Shown here: positions 32,118-41,827 of the stretch, piece by piece
Layout: the number at the start of each line of letters is the position of its first letter
Position numbering within the stretch: the first letter of the stretch is position 1
Source of the DNA: Craspedostauros australis
Lineage: Eukaryota; Bacillariophyta; Bacillariophyceae; Mastogloiales; Achnanthaceae
Length of the DNA: 64,000 bases
NCBI GenBank assembly: GCA_026770025.1
Contig: JAMXDE010000044.1
Location: 124,001 to 188,000 of the forward strand
Reading direction: 5' to 3'
The notes under the pieces: model-generated
Database searches by the model: none
Told to the model about the DNA's origin: nothing
The model's input: only the letters and a program-made list of their open reading frames with translations
Translations under genes and position numbers: made by a program

Positions 32118-33569
32118 TCACTGCGAGGAATCGTTGTGAAGCATGATTGCCGCAGCTGATGTGATGGAGGCTGTTTCAGCTCGCAGCACCAGCGATCCGA
32201 GCGAGACGCTCTGCACGGATGGAGATGCGGGCGCTGTTGCATGCTGGGCGAACAATTCAACCTCCGATGGGCTCCACCCTCCTTCGGGTCCGACGAGCAC
32301 ATTGACCGTGTCAATAGCTGGCGACAGATCACGCAGGGCATCCGCCATGGGTTCGCTCTTGCTGCGTTCTTGGCAAATGAACCACGCCTCGTTCGTTGGA
32401 ACAGCCGACGATTGCTGCCAATGCGTTTTGATGAAGATCGACAGCGGCTGCACGTGCTGCGACACGGAAGGCACGGTCAATCGTTCGCATTGTTCGGCCG
32501 CCTCCCAAACATGGAGACGGTTGCGTTCGGGATCCCAATCCTTGCGATCGATTGTGGAGAATTCGGTGTCCAGGAAGTGAATGCCATCCACGCCGAGCTC
32601 CGTGAGCTTTTCCAGGGCCCATTTGCGCTGTTGCTTCTTCGGCGGTGCCATGTACAGGTGGACCTTGAGGCGTGGTGTGGCAGCGGAATCTTGCGGTCGC
32701 AACTTCCGGACGCATTCCGCGACAGCATTCTCCGTTGAGGAGGCGACATCGCCACGGCGTTTGCGCTTCTTCGTCTTTCCGCTGATACCGCCATCGAGCG
32801 CTGCGATGACGAACTTGGCAAGCCACTCCCCGTCTTCGCCATTGAAGATCCTGACGTAATTGGTGAGATCGCCCCAGCGCTTTGGCTGCGAGAGGCGCAT
32901 GACGTTGAGCAAATAATGCGATTGGTCGGCGGAGATGGTGACGAGGGACTTGGCTCGTAATCTTGCAGTGACTGGTGCTGACATCGTCGTCGTCGTCCGC
33001 ATGGCTGCTGATGCCGCTGCGGTCTTCATAATATCGCTGGAATCCGCAGATGATTGGCTGGTGTCAACTTCCTTGTCGTCAACGCTTGCGGCGGTTGGAG
33101 AAGGGATGTAGATCCTCGGCAGCTTTGTGAAATCGAGGCCATCCAGTTCCACGTCCCCCGACGTATCATCGGGCTCCAACTGTTCTGTTACATCATCGTC
33201 GACGTCGTTGCCATTGCTATTCGTCGTGGAATACAGCCTCATCGTTGATATCGAAGAAGCCTGACGCAAGGCATTGAATCGATGATGACCAGCATATGGT
33301 TGCATACGAGCATGCGCGTGCATCTGCGCCTGCCTTCGTTGCTGCAGGAAGACTGCCGATCCAAAACAACGCCCGCTGCGATGCTGGTACGGCGAATGCG
33401 CTCCCACCAAATGGCGCGAGGCCGCGTGTGAAGTTCGCACGCTGCTGCCCGCGAAACCACGGACTGCCGGAGTGGCAGACACGCAGCACATCATGAGGAT
33501 GGCCCGGGTCGTCCTTCTCCTTCGCAGCAGCTGCACGCGCGAAGATGATGATGCAAGGATTGTCGACAT
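32118..33569 (-). CDS. RsmE-type RNA methyltransferase, organelle-targeted
   Basis: This is 483 residues from the ATG at 33569; an open but non-ATG extension upstream is ignored. RsmE methylates N3 of uridine 1498 in small-subunit rRNA, using SAM. A PUA-like N-domain is seen at about 200-260 (VTISADQSHYLLNVMRL, VRIFNGEDGEWLAKF). The SPOUT knot follows: KKQQRKWALEKLTELGVDGI, WEAAEQCERLTVP, then LVGPEGGWSPSEV (GPEGG at 427-431) and SLGSLVLRAETASI. The first ~120 residues are Arg/Ser/Ala-rich without acidic residues, with many LLRRRRTTRA-like stretches. That fits a mitochondrial or plastid transit peptide and a role on organellar rRNA. A Lys/Arg-rich insert (KTKKRKRRGD) interrupts the catalytic region. 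Divergent from the glycosyltransferase gene. Confidence 0.88.
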   Translation of the reverse strand: MSTILASSSSRVQLLRRRRTTRAILMMCCVSATPAVRGFAGSSVRTSHAASRHLVGAHSPYQHRSGRCFGSAVFLQQRRQAQMHAHARMQPYAGHHRFNALRQASSISTMRLYSTTNSNGNDVDDDVTEQLEPDDTSGDVELDGLDFTKLPRIYIPSPTAASVDDKEVDTSQSSADSSDIMKTAAASAAMRTTTTMSAPVTARLRAKSLVTISADQSHYLLNVMRLSQPKRWGDLTNYVRIFNGEDGEWLAKFVIAALDGGISGKTKKRKRRGDVASSTENAVAECVRKLRPQDSAATPRLKVHLYMAPPKKQQRKWALEKLTELGVDGIHFLDTEFSTIDRKDWDPERNRLHVWEAAEQCERLTVPSVSQHVQPLSIFIKTHWQQSSAVPTNEAWFICQERSKSEPMADALRDLSPAIDTVNVLVGPEGGWSPSEVELFAQHATAPASPSVQSVSLGSLVLRAETASITSAAAIMLHNDSSQ

Positions 33570-34092
33570 GCTGAGCAGGGGTTGGCGCAATGATAACGAT
33601 TCAAATGTGTGGCAAGCGAAGGGAGCTTGTATGGCAATATAGTAGTCTCGTATGGCAACGCGGGTACCTTCGTTTCGTTGCCTCTCTTGGTGTTGTGTTG
33701 ATGTGTTGGCGCATTGTTGTGTTTGCAGGTTGCGTCCAAAGATCCTTCTCGCGGTTCCTTGTCGGATTTGTGGTCCCAATCGTGACAACACGGGATTGGA
33801 ATACGGGACTGAACCACGTGATTCGCAAAAGACAACAAAACAAAACAAAACAACAACAACACGACGAAACAGCCAACAAAAGAGAGCCACGATGGCGCGA
33901 TCAGATTTGTGACCGTTGGCTGCAAGCAACGAGGACCGTCATTGCGGCCATCGCCCAAACACACAACCAACCCACCAGTCCCATCAAGCATATCTACACA
34001 CATACGTACATGCACCCACTCCTCTTGAACGCTTCTTGACGAGCAGAGACAAGACGCAATACGAGTAACATATTATATAACATAATAGTAAC
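33570..34092. promoter_or_regulatory. Shared divergent promoter region, RsmE and GT61 genes
   Basis: A 523-bp head-to-head spacer with AAACA/ACAAC repeats at about 33836-33863 and an AT-rich stretch (ATATTATATAACATAATA) just before the GT61 ATG. No specific factor site is claimed. Confidence 0.5.
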
Positions 34093-36478
34093 ATGGCGAT
34101 CACAAGAAAGTCGACAAAAGAAGGCGCACGACAGAAGAAGCAGAAGAAGAAGACCGCCGAGCAGCAGCGCGAAGGCATCGGGAGTGTCCGCGAGGTTGCA
34201 TTCTGGGCAACGCTGGTGATCGCCGTCCAGATACTCATCACATTGCAGCATCAAGGGAGCACCAAGCATGAGCGGTCGGAGCTGTCGGTGTGGAAGCAGG
34301 GCGATGTGTTGAGGCAGCAATTCACGAACACCAGCCATCTCTCCAGCGATGGCCAATCGATGGCGCACACGAGCTCAGCAAGAAGATCGAAGGCGACGAT
34401 ATCGCAATCAACTTCGGGGCGTGGACGTTCTGGAAAAGAAAGGCCGTCCGTCGGCACATTCAACGGCGTTCCAATACGCAATCTCGAAGTGCCGACAGCT
34501 GCGGATCCAGGCGATGGGCAAGCCAACGACAAAAATGAGGCCGCGAGGCAAGCTGCAGACAAAGAGACGTCGACGCAGCCGTCGCTATACTCGCAGATAC
34601 ACTGCGTGGGCGACGCCTACACGCGCGAAGTCAGCCGCGTGAAGATGGACACGCCGTGGATGTCGCGGTCCTGCAAGTTCGAGCTGCTTTGCTACGACAC
34701 GCATCGCAGCGACTTTGTCGTCTTCCAGGACCCGAAGGAACAGGAGATGGCGCGCTTCGTGCAGGAACGGCCCTTCCTGCTCATGTCGCAGTCCGTCCTC
34801 CTCTCGCAGCATGTGCACAATCCCGAACACAACGATACGGACGGCGTCAAGGATTTCTACATCTCGCTGGGTGGGATCAATCAGAAGTGGGGGCACAGGG
34901 ACGGCGTGGGCATACCGAACCTCAAATGGTTCCCGCGCATCATCGAGACATCCGCGCCGGTTAGGGACATCCACATGCTGCCGTCGAACGTGGTGCTGGC
35001 GCCATTTCATTCGTTGGCGGCCTTCAATCCGGGACACTTGGTTTGGGATGACTGGCTGCCCGTGTTCACCTTGCTCACCATGTTCCAATTTGACAATGTG
35101 GACGATGATCTGTTGATGCCAAGACCTGCGGTCGTCAATGGGGAATCGAGTCTGGCCTCCGGCAGCGGATACATCGATGGGACGGACGAGCTGCTGCCAT
35201 ACGAACCGCTGCTCATGCGGGTCGTCGTTGCGGATCTCTGGGCCACCTGCGATTGGAAGCCGAATGGCAAGGACATTGGCAAGGAAAAAGCCTGCCATGC
35301 CATGCACAACAAGTTTGGTGCGCTCATCACGAAGTATCCCGTGCTCTCCACCAACAGGACGCAACTCTCGATGGTGCCACCAGAAACGGCCAGGCGGTAT
35401 GTCTGCGCAAGGCAAGGCGTGGCCGGGATGGGCTCCTTGACGGATCATGGCATCTCGAAGGGGCATGGGTTCCACCGCAATGATTACGATTCGACTCAAA
35501 ACTTGGGACGCGGCGGGTTGCTGTGGAAGTTCCGCACCTACATGATGAGGCAGCTCAACGAGCGCATCGCTCTCAAGGGCGACATGCCGCTGAAGTTGGA
35601 GGCGCCTCGGTGGAACAAAGATCACACATTCCGCGTTACCTTCTCAGTGGCGTCCTCCGACAAGACCAACCGCAGATTGATGTTCAAGGAAGAAATCGCC
35701 GCGCTGAACGCAAAGTACAATGCTGAACCGAATCCGGTATCGGACCTTCCCAAGATCGAGATCAATTCCTACAAGATGTCGGATCATTCGATGGCGGAAC
35801 AGGTGGAGATCGTGAGCCAATCGGCTGTCTATGTGACGGCTTGCGGAGGTGAGTTTCTGGGTGACGCTGCGGGGTTTGGTGGGCGTGATGCGCATTGGAA
35901 GAATAGATCCTACGAGTACGAACCATCGACGTCGTCATCGCAACTGGTTCGCTGTTGATGATTCCAACAACGCCAACGGTTGCGAGTATCACAGCGTATG
36001 GTATACGTTACGTACCATCGCCAGGATTTGCTCGACTTGCCTTCACTCTGTTCGTACTCGTACTCGCCATCGTAACCGTCCTCACATTCTCTTGTGACTG
36101 ATTCTCTTCTTCGTCCCGCTCTTTTCGCGAACTTGGTGACGCTTTCATCACACCGCATCTCATTTGCATGCTCAACGACCTGCAACGCATTGGCTTGCCT
36201 TGCCTTGCCATGCAACAGGTGGTGCCGTCACAGCATCGTTCCTCCCCAAAGGCGCCACGCTCTTCCTGTACTGCCATGAGAAGGGCGGCATCGAGCACAA
36301 CAAGTTCACGGGCCTGCCAGCCCGGCTGGATTGGGATCTATTCAACGCGCTGTCGTACGTCCGTGTCATGTGGATGCCTGTCAGCACTCGCAAAACCCAG
36401 CAAGATCTAAGCATGTTCGTCGACGTCGTGCAACATTCGTTTGAACTGCTGATACAGCAGGAATCCGAGACCTTGTGA
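34093..36478 (+). CDS. Glycosyltransferase family 61 (DUF563/EOGT-like)
   Basis: Exons 34093-35848 and 36219-36478 join in frame to 671 residues. The donor CGGAG|GTGAGT and the acceptor CATGCAACAG restore the family block YVTACGGGAVTASFLPKGAT, which the unspliced frame destroys. A Lys-rich start and one hydrophobic segment at about 38-54 (ATLVIAVQILITL) make a type II membrane anchor, so the catalytic domain would face the Golgi lumen. GT61 blocks: APFHSLAAFNPGHLVWDDW, TFRVTFSVASSDKTNRRL, and MSDHSMAEQVEIVSQSAVYV. Members transfer xylose, arabinose or GlcNAc to glycans. The substrate here cannot be told. Residues 70-170 are a low-complexity stem. Confidence 0.87.
35849..36218 (+). other. Intron of the GT61 gene
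   Basis: It is 370 bases, from GTGAGT to CAACAG, and lies inside the highly conserved ACGGG motif. The exon join is therefore well determined. Confidence 0.88.
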
Positions 36479-38197
36479 GGAACCCAGCAGAGAAGATAGA
36501 GCACAGGCACGAGTACGAGTACCGTACATGCAAGGTGCTTAACTTTATCAATTCGATTCTGTGCTTGAGAGTCTCCTAAAATAAAGCGGTAGCTGTCGAG
36601 GAGTGATGTATGGTAGTCCACGAAGATCTGGCAGAGACGACGGAAGACTCATTCACAGGCACTGGTGTTGTCTTCGTTGGTTGTGGTTGCATGCGACAGC
36701 CACGGCGACGATGTGAGGGATGTGAGTGTGGATCCTCTTGGGTAGCAAGACAGCATCATCATGGGACCAATTCGATAGCGCCTTGATCTGGGCGTGGGGA
36801 GGGCGTTGGAGTCTCAGCATGTCAAGACATAGTGATGATTGAGTTGCGCGACCATTGAAAAACATGATACGGCGTCAACTTCTCTCCCGAAGCTGCCTCC
36901 TCCTTCCTGAGTGGGGAAAGGCAGAACCTCTCTCCAGCATTGCTCTTCAGTGCTCGTGACTTGTATCCATGCTTCTCTTGGATTCCTGTTTTGATACGTG
37001 AGGAATGATCACCCACCCGCCAACTGACCGGTCAACCTGCCACGTCCGGACGGTCGATGAACGAGCCAAGCGCACATCTCCACACTCTGTTTTGCATTGG
37101 TTTGGATAGGTTTGGATAGGTTTGGATGATTTCTTCTGTCAACACACACACACATACAAGTACACGAGAGGCGACGAAGCCGTGGATGGAAAGACCGCAA
37201 CGATGATGTCGGCGTTCAGATTGCATTCTGATTGTTCCCGGAGCCCTCTCTGGATGGAACTTCAATGCCGCAATGCAGGGCTCATACACTACGTGCGACA
37301 AATTAGGTAGCAGCATTGACTAAATGACCTCAGTGCGCACCTTGGAAGGTTAAACGAACGTGTTCTGTCATTGTCCACCAGAATGGTTCGGGACACTTCC
37401 CATTCCTCCACGACGAACAGAAAGCAAGATCGCTGCCCCAAACATACACGCAGTTGGGTGCTACTATTAGTGTTGTGACATCATTGCACCCGGTGCGACA
37501 ACCATAGGCCGAATCCCGATTAAGAGAAAACCAAAGTGATGATGATTCTCGTTGACGATAGATGACTCCAGGTCACTTTGTTGTCACTCGAAGACCACAT
37601 CAACATTTCAGTTGCGGTTCGCCCACGGAGCAGTATTCGTGTTGTTGCGTCCGTTGCAGAATGGCGCAGAGTGTCTGTACCGCATGTGTCTGCGCTCTCT
37701 GTCATTTGTCACCCCCAAGACCAACACCGTTTCCGATGCCATCCGCTCGAAGAGAGAACAGCGGGAGCTCTCTGTGCACTAATCGGAAGCGCAGCGGAGT
37801 CCATAACATCGCTGAAAGGTTGCATCTCTCTCCAACCCAGAGCACAGGAATCACAACAGAGGACGATCCGGCTTCAGCATCATCCTGTCTCAATCGCAAT
37901 TTGCATCATCGTGGAGCCTCTGCAGTCGTGCTCCACCATCAACGTATCGCTCATACAAGTATTATGACCAGCAAGTATAATAGATCGCACTAGTATTCTA
38001 CAACACAGCACATACAGATTGGAGCGGAACCACCAACCCTCCCAAACAGACACAACAAAGGCACCATCATCATTGCCCTTCTTCGTTATCTTCACCCAAC
38101 TTGAGCAGATCAACCAGGAGCGACACCAACAGTCACGCTCATATTAGTACTCTGCTCCACTCTGCTGTACTCTGCCCGAATAGTTCGTAGCACAAAG
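36479..38197. other. Intergenic, no supported gene
   Basis: About 1.7 kb. It contains three copies of TTTGGATAGG (37101-37127) and a short CA run at about 37142-37153. The open frames on both strands lack domains. It would hold the GT61 3' end and the promoter of the NTF2-like gene. Confidence 0.5.
37101..37127. repeat. Three-unit 10-bp repeat (TTTGGATAGG)
   Basis: Two perfect copies and a partial third lie in non-coding sequence. Confidence 0.7.
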
Positions 38198-39064
38198 ATG
38201 CAGTTCGGACAACAACACACGATGCCGAGACGGCGACAGGATCCGTTCTTCCGCCGCTGCAGACAGCCGCCCAACAGACAGTCCTCGGAGCGCCGTCGCG
38301 TTCTCAAGGAGACCGAACAGAATGAGAGGATGATGATGAGGACCCTGCGTCGACAGGACAGCTTGACGACCACGAACACGGAGACGACGTACTCCATGGA
38401 GACCAGCTCCGTGTCGACGCATCACTTCAACACTTCTCCCCAACACCGCAGATCGCCGACGTCTTCTCGCGAGAACAACAGCAACAGTACCAACGCTACT
38501 GCGAACACCAACAGCCCAAGAGGCAGCACCGGCGTTCCTGCTTCACCCATGCAACCTCCGGCGCAACCGCTAGTGCCAACTCGCAATCCGCCGAACTCCA
38601 CGGGCCTGCCGTCTCTGCCTTCCAAACGATCCTGCGTGGCGAGGAAGCATCTCGTGCGCGCCGTGATCCATGACTTCTACGACGATCTCAACTCCAACAT
38701 CACCTCCAAATCCATCGAGATCTGGAAGTCCCTCTACGAACGATATCACTCCCCATCCTACATCATGGTGCGCCCGTCCGGCAATCCGTGCGACACGGCC
38801 GGCTTCATCCAGATGCTCATCGCCAAGGACGTCGAAATCTACGAGTTCAAGCTGCAGAGCGTCGACAACGTCCAGCTCATCGCCGACGATACCGTCGCCA
38901 TCGTCACGTACACCGTTGATCAGAAGTTCAAGTTCAAGAACACGCATCATGAGGATCGCGTTACGAACACTTGCATCCTCGAGGATTGCAACGGCGATAT
39001 CAAGATCTGTCATGAGCAGCGTAGTACCGGCAGGCCCATACCGCAAGATGATCAAGCGCAATAG
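38198..39064 (+). CDS. NTF2/SnoaL-like domain protein
   Basis: This is a 288-residue single exon starting at ATG 38198. Residues 1-145 are disordered: Arg/Gln-rich at first (PRRRQDPFFRRCRQ), then Ser/Thr/Asn-rich. The ordered part at about 150-275 has the pattern of a small alpha+beta barrel: a helix (ARKHLVRAVIHDFYDDLNS), then SIEIWKSLYERYHSPSYIMV, DTAGFIQMLIAKDVEIYEFK, DNVQLIADDTVAIVTYTVDQ, and a last strand VTNTCILEDCNGDIKICHEQ. This is typical of SnoaL/DUF4440 members of the NTF2 superfamily, which are either enzymes or ligand-binding folds. No catalytic residues can be assigned and no targeting signal is seen. It converges with the kinase gene. Confidence 0.75.
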   Translation: MQFGQQHTMPRRRQDPFFRRCRQPPNRQSSERRRVLKETEQNERMMMRTLRRQDSLTTTNTETTYSMETSSVSTHHFNTSPQHRRSPTSSRENNSNSTNATANTNSPRGSTGVPASPMQPPAQPLVPTRNPPNSTGLPSLPSKRSCVARKHLVRAVIHDFYDDLNSNITSKSIEIWKSLYERYHSPSYIMVRPSGNPCDTAGFIQMLIAKDVEIYEFKLQSVDNVQLIADDTVAIVTYTVDQKFKFKNTHHEDRVTNTCILEDCNGDIKICHEQRSTGRPIPQDDQAQ

Positions 39065-39352
39065 AAGAGTTAACTTGGCCGTTTGGGCTTTCAGAGGTTG
39101 GTCATGCACATAGAGTAGACTGCATAGTATACGTTGTTTGCCACTCTGCCCATACCCATCGTGCCTACGAGCTATTGCATTATACAGGTACTATTTCCTG
39201 CCCATATTCTGTGTCCACAGCGGTATCCTCAACTCGTATCCTCGATGCGTTGAGCCTGCGTTCGTATCAGCGACTGTCTGCAGAGAGAGAGAGAGAGAGG
39301 AATCTCCGCCAGTTGCATCCCACACTCCATTGCCCAACTGCCTTGCTCCGCT

Positions 39353-41440
39353 TTACGTCGCCTTGTTGGACATCTTGACCAACGCCGCATACAGCACATC
39401 CGCAACTTGCTGCGCCGTCCCGCGTTTTCGCGGATCCTTGCAAAAGCACATCTCCATGGCCTTGCGGAATGCCACATCGCCGGCCTTCTTGGAATGCAGC
39501 ATGTCGGCCGGTATGGTAGGTGGCACGCCATTCCGCACCAACGCCCGCACTTCGTCCATGCGCTCCCGCTTCATCTTGCCGCGCGGCGAATGCGTCGTCC
39601 AGATGTGGAACAGCAGGTTGCCCAAGGCGTAGACGTCCACCTTCTCGTCGACGTAGGTCGAGGAGGACAGGTCCATCTCTTCGGGTGCGCGCCACCATGG
39701 TTCGTGCAGCCGCGAACGCAACCCGCACGTCTTGTTGCTGCCAGCACGGTACGTCAGGAACTCGGCGGTATTGAAATCATTGAGCTTGGGCTTGGCGCCG
39801 CGGACGATGGCAATATTGGATGGGTTCAAGTCGTAATGCACCATGCCGACTCGCGTGTCTTTCGTTGCCTGCGCTCTGGTATCGTGTTGCCGCGCGTTGA
39901 CACCATGCACATGCGCAAGTCCCAATGCGACGCTCGTGGCGAGGCGCAACCGCAATGACAACGTCCCCTTCTGTCCTCGCAAGCGCCGCGTCAGCTGCTG
40001 CAGGGACAGGATGTCCGGATTGAAGTTGGCCCATTCGTTCAACGCCGATTGACCGCAGTACCCGTACACGTCCATGACGAAGGCGGACGACGTCAATCGT
40101 TCCATCGCGACGGCATCTTTGCGATGCAGATCGTAGTACTCCTCCAGAAATTCGCGTTCGATGCGCAACGTTTTGAGGACGACGACGTTGCCGTCCGTGT
40201 CTTGGATGGAAGGATCAAAGTCGATCGTCCCATTGTATCGCCATGCCGTGCGGAACCAACCTTGCCCGAGGAAGGTGAGATGCTCCTGCTGATCTGCTGC
40301 TGTCGACTTTTTGCGATTGTGCTTGCGGTGTCGATGCCGCGCTTGGTATTGGGCGATCAGACCATCCACGAGATTCAGCTCATGGAACGCATTGCAGTTC
40401 GGAAAGGATTTGGTCTGCCAATCCGCAAGGGGCGCGCATTGGTCTCTGTTTTGGGAGTGCGAGCGGGTGTGCGGATGCGCATGCTGTGTCGCTTTTGCCT
40501 CCACCTGATTGGGTTCTGCGAGACTTGGATTGTCTTCCACAGGGCTGATAGCGACGTCGTTTGGCCCAGCATGAAGCAATTGCTTGGATTCCTCCGCATC
40601 CTTCAAGCCCCCATCTTCATTTTCCTCCACATCCGCATTCTCTTCATCTGCCGGCAACATCGCATCCAACGACTTGACGGTATACGCCGGTTCCGCGGTT
40701 GCCGCATGCCCACGAAAGGAACCACCACCATCCTCATTCCTCACAGACAGCACCACGACACGTCGTGAACGACTCTGACTTTGCGGTCGTTGTCGCTGTG
40801 GCAGTGAATCCATCTCCGCACCAGTCGTTTGCACCGCTTCATCCGCAAAGGAATCGGGTGCAAAACCAAATCGCGCCCTGGATTGCGACAGGTAGAGCTC
40901 CTCGTCGTCGTACTGCTGCTGCAGGATGCGGCTGTATCCAGCATTGATGCAGATGGCAATGAAGCAAATGCAGCACAGAATGGCAGTGTAGTAGCTGGAT
41001 TGATGCGATGATGGCTTGCGTCGCGACGCGGACGACGTTGGCTGTATCGATGATGATGATGATAGCGGCGGTGGGCCGGCATGCAAAATGGATGACGTGC
41101 CATGTCCTCGTCCGTTCTGCAGAGATTCCTTTCCAACACATGATTGAGAGGAAGCATGATCCGAATGATGTTGCCGACTGCTGCTGCTGTAGTATTGCTG
41201 CGCGGCACTCCGCTTCGAAAGACCGCTTGTCATGCTGGCACTGCGTGCATCCAAATGAAGATGCTGCGGCTGCGTTGTGTGATGCCTACGGTCCTCGTGC
41301 GAATCTTGATGCTCGCCATGCATATCATTGGTGCGATCAACGTGGTGGCCATTGCTGATATCCTCCTCCACTCTTCGCATTGGTTGTGGCGCTGATGAGA
41401 GTGGCGATGAATCTCGCTTCTTTCGGATCATTGTCACCAT
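39353..41440 (-). CDS. Membrane-anchored atypical protein kinase
   Basis: This is 695 residues from the ATG at 41440. Residues 1-150 are Ser/His-rich and cytosolic-looking, followed by one hydrophobic segment (YTAILCCICFIAICINAG) at about 130-150, so it is a type II or single-pass protein. The kinase domain fills the C-terminal ~320 residues: a Gly-loop variant (LGQGWFRTAWRY), the Lys motif VVVLKTLR, catalytic HYDLNPSN (Asp537), metal-binding DFN (Asp555-Asn557) in place of DFG, WRAPEE in place of APE, and VDVYALGNLLFHIW. The key Lys and Asp residues are kept, so activity is plausible despite HYD and DFN. Stramenopiles have a large family of such kinases. The substrate and pathway are unknown. 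It diverges from the RING-protein gene. Confidence 0.85.
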   Translation of the reverse strand: MVTMIRKKRDSSPLSSAPQPMRRVEEDISNGHHVDRTNDMHGEHQDSHEDRRHHTTQPQHLHLDARSASMTSGLSKRSAAQQYYSSSSRQHHSDHASSQSCVGKESLQNGRGHGTSSILHAGPPPLSSSSSIQPTSSASRRKPSSHQSSYYTAILCCICFIAICINAGYSRILQQQYDDEELYLSQSRARFGFAPDSFADEAVQTTGAEMDSLPQRQRPQSQSRSRRVVVLSVRNEDGGGSFRGHAATAEPAYTVKSLDAMLPADEENADVEENEDGGLKDAEESKQLLHAGPNDVAISPVEDNPSLAEPNQVEAKATQHAHPHTRSHSQNRDQCAPLADWQTKSFPNCNAFHELNLVDGLIAQYQARHRHRKHNRKKSTAADQQEHLTFLGQGWFRTAWRYNGTIDFDPSIQDTDGNVVVLKTLRIEREFLEEYYDLHRKDAVAMERLTSSAFVMDVYGYCGQSALNEWANFNPDILSLQQLTRRLRGQKGTLSLRLRLATSVALGLAHVHGVNARQHDTRAQATKDTRVGMVHYDLNPSNIAIVRGAKPKLNDFNTAEFLTYRAGSNKTCGLRSRLHEPWWRAPEEMDLSSSTYVDEKVDVYALGNLLFHIWTTHSPRGKMKRERMDEVRALVRNGVPPTIPADMLHSKKAGDVAFRKAMEMCFCKDPRKRGTAQQVADVLYAALVKMSNKAT

Positions 41441-41827
41441 TCCACTTGTCTTCAAAGCGCCTGGAATGAACCAAATGAAGTCCACGATAATGATATCTCA
41501 TCACCTTTCGTCTTTGTCTCGATCTCTGTCTCTGTGGTTGCCTTCCATTTTGCCACCACTACTTCATAGCGTGGAAAACACGATCTTGGAGCTGCGCTCG
41601 CTCACAATCTCCGTCATTTTCCGAAGGGAGTGTTGGGGTATGCGGTGATTCACTATATCAATATAATAAATTCAGAAACTTGATGTTGAAACAAGACAGA
41701 ACAAGTACCTTGTTGAACTCAATTCTGGTCGTGGTATTTTGTTCTGTGTGACATGTGTTAGCCAATCACAGGCGATCACATCACATGAGGAGTTCTCAAG
41801 TTTCACTCGTGAGTAGTTCGTGATTCG
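41441..41827. promoter_or_regulatory. Divergent promoter region, kinase and RING genes
   Basis: A head-to-head spacer of 387 bp, including an AT-rich stretch at about 41653-41675. No site is claimed. Confidence 0.45.
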
